Position numbers and translations under genes: made by a program. The notes beneath the pieces are model-generated. The model did no database searches. It was given only the letters and a program-made list of their open reading frames with translations, and was not told the DNA's origin. A stretch of DNA of 40,442 bases from Trueperaceae bacterium (GTDB lineage Bacteria; Deinococcota; Deinococci; Deinococcales; Trueperaceae): assembly GCA_007130855.1 (NCBI GenBank), contig SLRS01000147.1, forward strand, positions 1 to 40,442. The letters are read 5' to 3'. The stretch's first letter is position 1. Each line of letters begins with the position of its first letter. Below are positions 1-8,095 of this stretch, piece by piece.

Positions 1-140
1 GCGACGCCACCACGCTCGAGACGCTCGGCCGCAACCCCTGGATCATGCTTCCCGGGATCGCCATCTTGGTGACCGTGCTCGCCTTCAACTTCCTGGGCGA
101 CGGCCTCAGGGACGCCGTGGACACGACGTCACACCTCTAG
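1..140 (+). CDS. ABC transporter permease, DppC/OppC type (3' end only)
   Basis: The window opens inside this gene; the frame runs from base 3 to a TAG at 138-140, so only the last 45 residues are visible. They contain a hydrophobic segment ([22 protein letters not shown]) of the kind that ends DppC/OppC-type inner-membrane permeases, where [11 protein letters not shown] is a very conserved ending. Such permeases import peptides, nickel or, in several bacteria, oligosaccharides. The gene is followed 80 bp later on the same strand by two glycosidases and araBA, so oligosaccharide import is the likelier role, but that is inference from context. The family call is fairly safe; the substrate is not known. 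Confidence 0.8.
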   Translation, partial: DATTLETLGRNPWIMLPGIAILVTVLAFNFLGDGLRDAVDTTSHL

Positions 141-220
141 CCCCGTTCCCGGCACGGTCCATGGACCTCCGGGTACGGAGCCGTACGCCGCTTCGGGCGT
201 ACCGGAAGGAGCAGCGCGAG
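141..220 (+). promoter_or_regulatory. Leader with two overlapping inverted repeats before the GH4-araBA genes
   Basis: The 80-bp gap holds GTACGG-AG-CCGTAC at 173-186 and GTACGCC-gcttcg-GGCGTAC at 183-202. The two share the GTAC at 183-186, so only one hairpin can form at a time. The second ends just before the ribosome binding site GGAAGGA (204-210). This could be an operator, a processing or attenuation structure, or the tail of the transporter transcript. I see no clear -35/-10 pair, so the glycosidases may be co-transcribed with the permease. Confidence 0.35.
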
Positions 221-1561
221 ATGCCGAAGATCAGTTTCGTCGGTGCGGGGAGTACGGTCTTCGCGAAGAACCTCTTGGGCGACATCTTGTCGTATCCCGA
301 GTTGGCCGAGTCGGAGATCAGCCTCTTCGACATCGACCCGGAGCGGCTCCAGACCTCGGAGGTGGTGGCCCGGAAGGTCGCCGAGACGCTCGGCGCCCAC
401 CCCCGCATCCACGCCACCACCGACCGCGAGCGCAGCTTGGACGGCGCAGATTACGCCATCTGCATGATCCAGGTGGGAGGTTACGAACCCGGCACCGTGA
501 CCGACTTCGAGATCCCCAAGCGCTACGGCTTGCGCCAGACGATCGCCGACACGCTCGGCGTCGGCGGCATCATGCGCGCGTTGCGCACGATCCCGGTGCT
601 GCTCGAGATGGCCCACGACATGGAGCGGCTCTGCCCGGACGTCACCTTCTTGCAGTACGTGAACCCCATGGCGATGAACTGCTGGGCCCTGTCGCGGGCC
701 AGCCGGATCCGCACCATCGGCTTGTGCCACAGCGTGCAGGGGACGGCGGGGGAGCTCGCGCGCGACATCGGCGTTCCGCTCAGTGAAATCAACTATCGCT
801 GCGCCGGCATCAACCACATGGCCTTCTACCTGAACTTCGAGCGCGGCGGCGAGGACCTCTATCCGCGCCTGCACGAGGTGGTCGCGCAGGGACGGGTGCC
901 GAACTGGAACCGCGTACGCTACGAGATGTTCCAGCGCCTGGGCTACTTCGTGACCGAGTCGAGCGAGCACTTCAGCGAGTACGTGCCCTACTTCATCAAG
1001 CGCGACCGTCCCGACCTGATCGCGGACTTCAACATCCCGCTCGACGAGTACATCACGCGCTGCCAGAACCAGCTCGCGGGCTGGCAGAGCCTGCGCAGCG
1101 CGCTCGAGGATCCTGCGACCGAGCTGAAGGTCGAGCGCAGCCACGAGTACGGTTCGCTCATCATCCACAGCCTCGAGACGGGCATCCCGCGGGTGGTGTA
1201 CGGCAACGTCGCGAACGACCACCTGATCGACAACCTCCCCCAGGGCTGCTGCGTCGAGGTGCCGTGCCTCGTCGACAAGAACGGCATCCAACCGACCCGT
1301 ATCGGCGCGCTGCCGCCGCAACTCGCCGCGCTGATGCAGACCAACGTCAACGTCCAGGCGCTCACCGTCGAGGCCGCGCTCAGCGGCAAGCGCGAGCACA
1401 TCTACCACGCCGCCATGCTCGACCCGCACACGGCGGCGGAGCTCGATCTCGAGCAGATCTGGTCGCTGGTCGACGACCTGATCGAGGCCCACGGCGACTG
1501 GCTGCCGGAGTACGCCGCCCCGGTGCGGCCGAACGTCGCCCCCAGGAGCGAGCATGCCTAA
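221..1561 (+). CDS. Glycoside hydrolase family 4 enzyme, alpha-galactosidase-like (first of a tandem pair)
   Basis: A 446-residue cytoplasmic enzyme of GH4, the NAD+- and Mn2+-dependent family that cleaves glycosides by oxidation at C3 and elimination. Visible signatures are the N-terminal Rossmann loop FVGAGSTVF (residues 6-14), the CHSVQ motif with C169, and GINHM with H199; Cys and His at these places bind the metal. CHSVQ is the form typical of alpha-galactosidases, whereas 6-phospho-glycosidases carry CDMP or CNVP, so a non-phosphorylated substrate is expected. Length fits the family (430-480). The ATG at 221 is preferred over an in-frame start at 161 because GGAAGGA lies 10 bp upstream and the Rossmann strand starts directly. 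It overlaps the next gene by 8 bp. Next to araBA, a beta-L-arabinopyranoside is a plausible substrate because its ring matches alpha-D-galactoside; this is inference. Confidence 0.88.
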   Translation: MPKISFVGAGSTVFAKNLLGDILSYPELAESEISLFDIDPERLQTSEVVARKVAETLGAHPRIHATTDRERSLDGADYAICMIQVGGYEPGTVTDFEIPKRYGLRQTIADTLGVGGIMRALRTIPVLLEMAHDMERLCPDVTFLQYVNPMAMNCWALSRASRIRTIGLCHSVQGTAGELARDIGVPLSEINYRCAGINHMAFYLNFERGGEDLYPRLHEVVAQGRVPNWNRVRYEMFQRLGYFVTESSEHFSEYVPYFIKRDRPDLIADFNIPLDEYITRCQNQLAGWQSLRSALEDPATELKVERSHEYGSLIIHSLETGIPRVVYGNVANDHLIDNLPQGCCVEVPCLVDKNGIQPTRIGALPPQLAALMQTNVNVQALTVEAALSGKREHIYHAAMLDPHTAAELDLEQIWSLVDDLIEAHGDWLPEYAAPVRPNVAPRSEHA

Positions 1562-2885
1562 GATCACCCTGATCGGCGCCGGCAGCGCCGTGTTCACACG
1601 CAACCTCTGCAGCGACATCCTGCTCGCGCCGGCGCTGCAGCACAGCACCATCAGCCTGATGGACATCGACGAGGCGAGGCTGCGGCAAGCACGCGACCTG
1701 GTGCAGGCGCTCATCGACGGCCGCTCTCTCCCCGCTCGGGTCGAGGCGACCACCGATCGCCGTGAGGCGGTGCGGGGCGCCGACTTCGTCGTCACGACCT
1801 TCCAACAGGGCGGGCTCGAGGCGTATGAACTCGACATCGAGATCCCCAAGCGCTACGGCGTGGAGCAGTGCGTCGGCGACACCCTCGGACCGGGCGGCGT
1901 GTTCCGTTCGCTGCGCACCATCCCGGTGCTGCTCGACCTCTGCGACGACATGGACGAGCTCGCGCCCGACGCGCTGCTGCTCAACTACGTCAACCCGATG
2001 GCTGCGAACTGCTGGGCGGTCGATGCGGCGACCGGCCGGCCCCATGTGGGCCTGTGCCACAGCGTGCAGGGCACGAGCGAGATGCTGGCCCGCTGGATCG
2101 ACGTGCCCTTCGAGGAGGTGATCTACCGCTGCGCAGGCATCAACCATCAGGCCTTCTACCTCGAGTTCAGGCGCGGCGCGGAGGACCTCTACCCGCGCCT
2201 CTGGGAGGCGATCGAGCGCGCCGAGGTGGTCGCCGAGGAGCCCGTGCGCGTCGACATCATGAGGAGTTTCGGCTACTTCGTGACCGAGTCGAGCGGCCAC
2301 GCCAGCGAGTACCTGCCGTACTGGCGCAAGAGCCGCCAGATGGTGGACGAGGAGCTGGTGCCGCGCTTCAGCGACCCGGTCAACAGCTGGTTCGGCCAGG
2401 GCCGCACGGGCGGCTACTTGCAGCACTGCCTCGCGCGGCTCGATGCGTCGAAGCGCGAGATCGACGACCTGATCAGAGGCGCTGCGGCGCTTCCGACCGT
2501 GCGTACCCACGAGTACGGCTCGTACATCATCGAGGCGATGGAGACGCACGTCCCCATCCACGTCAACGGCAACGTGCCCAACCGTGGTTCGATCACCAAC
2601 CTGAGCGACGAGTGCTGCGTGGAGGTCCCCTGCCTGGTGGACGGCAACGGCGTGCAAGCGACGATCGTCGGCGCCATGCCGGCGCAGCTCGCGGCCCTCA
2701 ACCGAACCAACGTCAACGTCCAGGAGCTCATCGTCGAGGCGGCCCTCGCCGGCGACACCGACGCGGTACACCACGCCGTGGCGCTCGATCCGCTGACGGC
2801 GGCCGTGTGCACGCTGCCGCAGATCCATGCGCTGGTGGCCGAGATGCTGGAACGGCAGGCGCGCTGGCTGCCGCAGTTCGCGTGA
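1554..2885 (+). CDS. Glycoside hydrolase family 4 enzyme, alpha-galactosidase-like (second of a tandem pair)
   Basis: A 443-residue paralogue of the preceding gene, similar along the whole length and clearly from a duplication, though well diverged. It keeps the NAD-binding GAGSAVF near residue 8, the CHSVQGT motif (C168) and GINHQ (H198) that together hold the catalytic Mn2+, and the block DTLGPGGVFRSLRTIP before them. All residues expected of an active GH4 enzyme are present, so neither copy looks decayed. The start codon lies inside the end of the first copy (8-bp overlap), implying translational coupling. Having two active-looking CHSVQ enzymes side by side suggests split substrate ranges, for example alpha-galactosides and beta-L-arabinopyranosides, or a mixed oligomer. 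Neither can be told from sequence alone. Confidence 0.88.
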   Translation: MPKITLIGAGSAVFTRNLCSDILLAPALQHSTISLMDIDEARLRQARDLVQALIDGRSLPARVEATTDRREAVRGADFVVTTFQQGGLEAYELDIEIPKRYGVEQCVGDTLGPGGVFRSLRTIPVLLDLCDDMDELAPDALLLNYVNPMAANCWAVDAATGRPHVGLCHSVQGTSEMLARWIDVPFEEVIYRCAGINHQAFYLEFRRGAEDLYPRLWEAIERAEVVAEEPVRVDIMRSFGYFVTESSGHASEYLPYWRKSRQMVDEELVPRFSDPVNSWFGQGRTGGYLQHCLARLDASKREIDDLIRGAAALPTVRTHEYGSYIIEAMETHVPIHVNGNVPNRGSITNLSDECCVEVPCLVDGNGVQATIVGAMPAQLAALNRTNVNVQELIVEAALAGDTDAVHHAVALDPLTAAVCTLPQIHALVAEMLERQARWLPQFA

Positions 2886-2915
2886 TCGAGTACCAACGAG
2901 GAGGCTAGGGCGCGT

Positions 2916-4586
2916 ATGTACACCATCGGCATCGACTTCGGCACCGAGTCCGGACGAGCACTCCTGGTCCGCGTCCGTGATGGTGCGGAGATCGCCAGCG
3001 CCGTGCACCGGTACGGCGACGGCGTCATCGACGAGCGGCTGCCGGGCGGCAGCGATCCGCTGCCCCCCGATTGGGCGCTCCAGAACCCCGACGACTACGT
3101 GGAGGTCGTCAAGCACACCGTGCCGAGCGTGCTCGAGCAGGCCGGCGTCAGTGCCGGCGAGATCGACGGCATCGGCATCGACTTCACCTCCTGCACCATG
3201 TTGCCCACGCTGCGAGACGGCACGCCACTGTGCCGCTTGCGCGAGCTCCGCTCGAACCCGCACGCTTGGGTGAAGCTCTGGAAGCACCATGCCGCGCAGC
3301 CCCACGCCGACACGATCAACCGGGTGGCGCGCGAGCGCGGCGAGCCCTGGCTGTCGCGCTACGGCGGCAAGATCTCGAGCGAGTGGTTCTTCAGCAAGGC
3401 ACTGCAGATCCTCGACGAGGCGCCGGAAATCTACCGGCGGGCCGAGCGGCTCATCGAGGCGGCCGACTGGATCGTCTGGCAGCTCACGGGGGTCGAGACC
3501 CGCAACGCCTGCACGGCCGGCTACAAGGCGATGCACCAGGACGGCGACTTCCCCAGCCGGGCCTACTTCGCGGCCCTGCACCCGGACTTCGCCGACGTGG
3601 TGGACGAGAAGATGTCGCGCGAGCTCCTGCCGCTGGGCGCGCGCGCCGGAGGGCTCAGCGACGAGGCGGCGGGTTGGACGGGGCTGGCGCCGGGCACGCC
3701 CGTGGCGGTGGCCAACGTCGACGCGCACGTCACGCTGCCGGTGACGGGCAGCGTCGGTCCGGGCACGATGGTGATGATCATGGGCACCTCGACCTGCGAC
3801 GTGCTCGTCGGCGAGGGCCTCCACGAGGTCGAGGGCATGTGCGGCGTGGTGATGGGCGGCATCGTGCCCGGACGTTACGGCTACGAGGCGGGTCAGAGCG
3901 GCGTCGGCGACATCTTCGCCTGGTTCGCGGAGCACGCCGTGCCAGGCGTCTACGTCGAGCGCGCGAACGCCGCGGGCTTGGACCTCCACGGCTACCTCGC
4001 GCAGGAGGCGGCCAAGCAGCGGCCGGGCGAGCATGGGCTGCTGGCGCTGGACTGGCTCAACGGCAACCGCAGCGTGCTGGTCGACGCCGGACTCAGCGGT
4101 CTCATCGTGGGGATGACGTTGGCCACGCGGGCCGAAGACATCTACCGGGCGCTGCTCGAGTGCACCGCCTACGGCCAGCGTGTGATCATCGAGGCCTTCG
4201 AGGAGAGCGGGTTGCCCGTGACCACGCTCGTCGCCGCCGGCGGTCTGCCAGCGAAGAACCCGCTGCTGATGCAGATCTACGCCGACGTGCTGGACCGCGA
4301 GATCCACCTCGTCGGCAGCGACCAGGCGCCGGCGCTCGGCGCGGCGATGCATGCCGCCGTGGCGGCAGGAGTCTACCCCGACATCGAGGCGGCGGCGCAA
4401 CGCATGGGGGGTTTGAGCGACAAGGTCTACCGGCCCACGGCGGAGCACGTGAGCGCGTACGAGGCGCTCTATCGCGACTACTGCTTCCTCCACGACCTCT
4501 TCGGCCGCAGCGGCCGCGACGAAGCGGGTGGGGTGATGAAGCGCCTGCGCGAGGGGCGCTCGAAGGGGGACGAGGGCAGCGCATGA
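2916..4586 (+). CDS. araB: Ribulokinase (FGGY kinase)
   Basis: Phosphorylates L-ribulose to L-ribulose-5-phosphate with ATP, the second step of L-arabinose use in the cytoplasm. The 556-residue product starts with the phosphate-binding loop [15 protein letters not shown] (residues 4-18). It has MGTSTCD in the middle and [20 protein letters not shown] in the C-terminal FGGY domain, followed by the [13 protein letters not shown] stretch. Length is close to the 566 residues of E. coli AraB. The start at 2916 is supported by CGAGGAGG at 2897-2904. The stop overlaps the araA start by 4 bp (ATGA at 4583-4586), so the two are co-translated. It follows the GH4 pair by 30 bp, hence one transcription unit. 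FGGY kinases can have other pentulose or pentitol substrates, but the araA partner makes ribulokinase the clear choice. Confidence 0.94.
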   Translation: MYTIGIDFGTESGRALLVRVRDGAEIASAVHRYGDGVIDERLPGGSDPLPPDWALQNPDDYVEVVKHTVPSVLEQAGVSAGEIDGIGIDFTSCTMLPTLRDGTPLCRLRELRSNPHAWVKLWKHHAAQPHADTINRVARERGEPWLSRYGGKISSEWFFSKALQILDEAPEIYRRAERLIEAADWIVWQLTGVETRNACTAGYKAMHQDGDFPSRAYFAALHPDFADVVDEKMSRELLPLGARAGGLSDEAAGWTGLAPGTPVAVANVDAHVTLPVTGSVGPGTMVMIMGTSTCDVLVGEGLHEVEGMCGVVMGGIVPGRYGYEAGQSGVGDIFAWFAEHAVPGVYVERANAAGLDLHGYLAQEAAKQRPGEHGLLALDWLNGNRSVLVDAGLSGLIVGMTLATRAEDIYRALLECTAYGQRVIIEAFEESGLPVTTLVAAGGLPAKNPLLMQIYADVLDREIHLVGSDQAPALGAAMHAAVAAGVYPDIEAAAQRMGGLSDKVYRPTAEHVSAYEALYRDYCFLHDLFGRSGRDEAGGVMKRLREGRSKGDEGSA

Positions 4587-6091
4587 ACGACCTGAGCCTT
4601 CCCTGCGTTTGGTTCGTCTGCGGTTCGCAGCGGCTCTACGGCCCGGGCCCGCTCGAGGAGGTCGCTGCCAACGCCCGGCGCGTCGCCGCCGCGCTCGACG
4701 AGGCTGCGGCCGTGCCGCTGCCGGTGCGCTTCAGGGCGGTACTCACCACGCCCGAGGAGATCCACCAGGCCTGCCTCGAGGCCAACGCCGACGGTGACTG
4801 CGCCGGCCTGATCTTGTGGATGCACACGTTCTCCCCGGCGCGGATGTGGATCGGCGGCCTCGCCGCGCTCCGCAAGCCGATGTGCCACCTCCACACGCAG
4901 TTCAACCGCGAGCTGCCGTGGGACGCGATCGACATGGATTTCATGAACCTCAACCAGGCCGCGCACGGCGACCGTGAGGCAGGCTTCCTCCACACTCGCA
5001 TGCGACTCGCGCGCAAGGTGGTGGTCGGCCATTGGTCGGACCCCGAGGTGCACGAGCGCCTGGCCGCCTGGGCGCGCGCGGCGCACGCCTGGCACGATTT
5101 GCAGGGTGCCAAGATCGCGCGCTTCGGCGACAACATGCGCGAGGTCGCCGTCACCGAAGGCGACAAGGTGGCCGCCCAGCTGCGTTTCGGCTTCGCCGTG
5201 AACGGCTACGGCATCGGCGACCTCGTCGAGCGCGTGGAGGACGCCTCCGAGGCGGCCGTCGACGACCTCGTCGAGCGCTACGAGGAGGCTTACGCAGTCG
5301 CCCCTGCACTGCGCGCGGGCGGCGAACGTCACGGTGCCTTGCGCTACGGCGCGCGGCTCGAGATCGGTCTGCGCGCCTTCCTCGAGGACGGCGGCTTCAG
5401 CGGGTTCACGACGAGCTTCGAGGTCCTCCACGGCCTGCGCCAGCTGCCGGGCCTCGCCGTCCAGCGCCTGATGGCCGCTGGTTACGGCTTCGGCGCCGAG
5501 GGCGACTGGAAGACCGCGGCGCTCGTGCGGGCGATGAAGGTGATGGGGAAGGGCCTGCCGCAGGGCACCTCGTTCATGGAGGACTACACGTATCACCTCG
5601 ACCCCGATGGGTCGCAGGTGCTCGGATCGCACATGCTCGAGGTGTGCCCCACGATCGCCGCCAGCAAACCCTCGCTCGAGATCCACCCGCTCGGGATCGG
5701 CGGCAAGGAAGACCCCTTGCGGCTCGTGTTCGACGCCAAGTCGGGGCCCGCCATCAACGTGTCGTTGGTCGACCTGGGCAACCGCTTCCGCCTGATCGTC
5801 AACGAGGTCGAGGCCGTCGGCCATCCCCCGTTGCCGAAACTCCCGGTGGCCAGAGCCGTGTGGGCGTGCCACCCCGACTTCAAGACCGCCTGCGCCGCCT
5901 GGATCCATGCCGGCGGGGCGCACCATACCGGCTTCAGCCTCGACCTCACGACCGAGCACGTCGAGGACTTCGCCGAGATCGCCGGCGTGGAACTCGTCGT
6001 CATCGACCGGGCCACCACGCTGCGGCGTCTGCGTCACGAGCTCCGCGCAGGCGACGTCTACTACGCGCTCAACGAGGGGTTGCGCAACTGA
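4583..6091 (+). CDS. araA: L-arabinose isomerase
   Basis: Interconverts L-arabinose and L-ribulose, the first step of the isomerase pathway; a Mn2+ enzyme of the cytoplasm. The 502-residue length matches E. coli AraA (500). The four metal and catalytic positions are all in place: E306 in GAEGDWK, E333 in TSFMEDY, H350 in GSHMLEVCP and H447/H448 in HHTGFS, near-identical in numbering to the E. coli enzyme. The ATG at 4583 overlaps the araB stop by 4 bp. Order here is araB-araA with no araD (4-epimerase) and no AraR/AraC regulator in the window, so the third enzyme must be encoded elsewhere or upstream. A hairpin at 6135-6159 probably ends the transcript. This family call is very secure. Confidence 0.96.
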   Translation: MNDLSLPCVWFVCGSQRLYGPGPLEEVAANARRVAAALDEAAAVPLPVRFRAVLTTPEEIHQACLEANADGDCAGLILWMHTFSPARMWIGGLAALRKPMCHLHTQFNRELPWDAIDMDFMNLNQAAHGDREAGFLHTRMRLARKVVVGHWSDPEVHERLAAWARAAHAWHDLQGAKIARFGDNMREVAVTEGDKVAAQLRFGFAVNGYGIGDLVERVEDASEAAVDDLVERYEEAYAVAPALRAGGERHGALRYGARLEIGLRAFLEDGGFSGFTTSFEVLHGLRQLPGLAVQRLMAAGYGFGAEGDWKTAALVRAMKVMGKGLPQGTSFMEDYTYHLDPDGSQVLGSHMLEVCPTIAASKPSLEIHPLGIGGKEDPLRLVFDAKSGPAINVSLVDLGNRFRLIVNEVEAVGHPPLPKLPVARAVWACHPDFKTACAAWIHAGGAHHTGFSLDLTTEHVEDFAEIAGVELVVIDRATTLRRLRHELRAGDVYYALNEGLRN

Positions 6092-6134
6092 TGGCGTTCG
6101 GTCCCCCTCGCACGAGCGCACGCGGGGGCTTTGG

Positions 6135-6159
6135 GGCGCAGGCGCGCGGCGCCTGCGCC
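6135..6159. terminator. Bidirectional terminator-like hairpin between convergent genes
   Basis: A perfect 11-bp stem, GGCGCAGGCGC / GCGCCTGCGCC, with a 3-nt loop lies between araA (ends 6091, plus) and the CoA-transferase gene (ends 6200, minus). There is no U-tract on either side, which is common in high-GC genomes. The position between two converging stops supports a terminator role for both. Confidence 0.6.
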
Positions 6160-6199
6160 GCGCCTTCCTGAGCGCGCGCCGCCATCGCCCTGTCAGCCG

Positions 6200-8092
6200 C
6201 TACGCGGTAGGCGGCTGGAACTCGATCACGAAGCTGATCACGTCTTCATGCGGTTCGCTGGTGACCTTGTAGTCGGTCTTGTGGAACACGCGCTGCATCG
6301 GTCGGTTCTCACGCAGCACCTCGGCCGTGAAGCCGCGGATGCCGTTCCGCATGGCGACCTGTCCAAGGTAGCGCAGCAACTGAGTGCCGAGACCGCGGTT
6401 CTGCCAGTCGTCGCGCACCACGAAGGCGACCTCGGCCATGTTCGTCTTCTCGTCGAGGTAGTAGCGGCCGACCGCGATGATGTCCTCACCGTGGGCTTCG
6501 GGCACGGTACAGACGATCGCCAGCTCGCTCCGGTGATCGATGAACACGAAGTCCTGGATCTCGCTGCGCGGGACCCGCTTCGAACGCGACATGAAGCGGT
6601 AATACATCGTCTCCTGCGAGAGCGCGTAGATGAGGTCCACCAGGGCCGGCTCGTCCGCCGGGTGGATGGGACGGAAGGTCACCTGCGTGCCGTCGTCGAG
6701 CAGCCGGCTCGTGCGCAACTCGGGAGGGCCCACGACCAGCTTGCCCTCGATCCTGGCGAACTCCGGGTGCAGGAAGCGCGCCTCTACGGCCTCCCGCAGG
6801 AGCTTGCCGCGGAACTCGGGGTGCGCGATCGAGATGAGCGCGATGGCGCGCTCCTGAACGCTCTTGCCGTGCAGGTAGGCGACGCCGTACTCGGTCACTA
6901 CGAAGTGCACGTCGCCGCGCGTGGTGACCACGCCGGCCCCAGCGCTCAGGCGCGTGACGATACGCGAGACCGCGCCGTCCCTCGCGGTGGAGGCCATCGC
7001 AATGATGGCCTTGCCGTCGTTGGCCCGGGCCGCCCCGCGGTTGAAGTCCACCTGCCCGCCGATGCCCGAATGGAACACGCCCCCGAGCGAGTCCGCGCCC
7101 ACCTGCCCGGTCAGGTCGACCTCGAGGGCGGTGTTGATGGCCACCGGCTTGGTCTGGCGGCCGATGACGAACGGATCGTTGACGTACTCGGTGGGATGGA
7201 ACGCGAAGGTCGGGTTGTTGTGCACGTAATCGTAGAGGCGGCGGCTGCCGACGCAGAAGCTGGCCACCACCTTGTTGCGGTCGAGCGACTTCTGGCGGCC
7301 GTTGACGACACCGGACTCCACCAGGTCGATCAGCGAGTCGGTGAACATCTCGGTATGGATGCCGAGGTCCTTCTTGCCGACGAAGTGCTTGATGATCGCC
7401 TGCGGGATGCGGCCGATGCCGAGCTCGACCGTGGAGCCGTCGTCGACCAGGCCGGCCACGTACTCGCCGATGCGATCGGTGGTGTCGAGGGGCGTGGGCG
7501 AGGCGTACTCGATCAGGTCGTCGTCGACTTTCACCAGCACGTCGATGTCGTGCACGTGGATGAAGCCGTTGCCGAGCGTGCGCGGCATCTTCGAGTTCAC
7601 CTGGGCGATGACGAGCGAGGCGTTCTCGGCGGCGGCCTTGACGATGTCGACCGAGATGCCCAGACTGCACAAGCCGTTGCCGTCGGGTGGCGTCACCTGG
7701 ATCAGGGCGACGTCGAGCGGCAGCTGACCGCTGTTGAAGAGGCGTGGGATGTCCGAGAGGAAGATGGGCGTGTAGGCGCCCATGCCGGCCTGGATGACCT
7801 CACGCACGTTCTCACCGATGAAGAAGCTGTTGATGCGGAAGGTCGCCGCCATCTCCTTGGTGGCGTATGGGGCATCGCCGAACGTCAGCAGGTGGACGAT
7901 CTCGATGTCGGCCAGCGAGTCGGCGCGCGCGACGAGCGCCCGCACGAGCCGCAACGGCTGCGCGCAGCCCGTACCGATGAAGACGCGCTGTCCGGGCCGG
8001 ATGCGCGCGACGGCTTCCTGAGGGGTCTCGATGAGATCGGCGTAGATGTCCTGCCAAGCCGGATCGAACGTGGTCACGCGTGATGCACACAT
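6200..8092 (-). CDS. Acetyl-CoA hydrolase/CoA-transferase with C-terminal GNAT acetyltransferase domain
   Basis: A 630-residue two-domain protein. Residues about 1-440 are a class I CoA-transferase/acetyl-CoA hydrolase of the 4-hydroxybutyrate CoA-transferase type; GIHTEMFTD carries E248, the residue expected to form the glutamyl-CoA thioester. Residues 472-630 are a GNAT fold. FRPIHPADEPAL opens it and Q564-N-R-G567-L-G569 is the acetyl-CoA pyrophosphate loop. This GNAT resembles the one at the end of the protein acetyltransferase Pat. Single transferase domains usually have 430-440 residues, so this is a genuine fusion. The gene begins 3 bp after the stop of the ADP-forming acyl-CoA synthetase upstream, so the two are one operon. 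Likely roles are exchange or hydrolysis of short-chain acyl-CoA, plus acetylation of a protein or small molecule. The acceptor is unknown. Confidence 0.88.
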   Translation of the reverse strand: MCASRVTTFDPAWQDIYADLIETPQEAVARIRPGQRVFIGTGCAQPLRLVRALVARADSLADIEIVHLLTFGDAPYATKEMAATFRINSFFIGENVREVIQAGMGAYTPIFLSDIPRLFNSGQLPLDVALIQVTPPDGNGLCSLGISVDIVKAAAENASLVIAQVNSKMPRTLGNGFIHVHDIDVLVKVDDDLIEYASPTPLDTTDRIGEYVAGLVDDGSTVELGIGRIPQAIIKHFVGKKDLGIHTEMFTDSLIDLVESGVVNGRQKSLDRNKVVASFCVGSRRLYDYVHNNPTFAFHPTEYVNDPFVIGRQTKPVAINTALEVDLTGQVGADSLGGVFHSGIGGQVDFNRGAARANDGKAIIAMASTARDGAVSRIVTRLSAGAGVVTTRGDVHFVVTEYGVAYLHGKSVQERAIALISIAHPEFRGKLLREAVEARFLHPEFARIEGKLVVGPPELRTSRLLDDGTQVTFRPIHPADEPALVDLIYALSQETMYYRFMSRSKRVPRSEIQDFVFIDHRSELAIVCTVPEAHGEDIIAVGRYYLDEKTNMAEVAFVVRDDWQNRGLGTQLLRYLGQVAMRNGIRGFTAEVLRENRPMQRVFHKTDYKVTSEPHEDVISFVIEFQPPTA

Positions 8093-8095
8093 GCT

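Noticed and set aside
1380-4493. A very long open frame (over 1000 codons) on the minus strand opposite the GH4 and araB genes
   Set aside because: It mirrors strong plus-strand genes with catalytic motifs; its product is His/Arg/Asp-rich and motif-free, as expected for the antisense frame of high-GC coding DNA.
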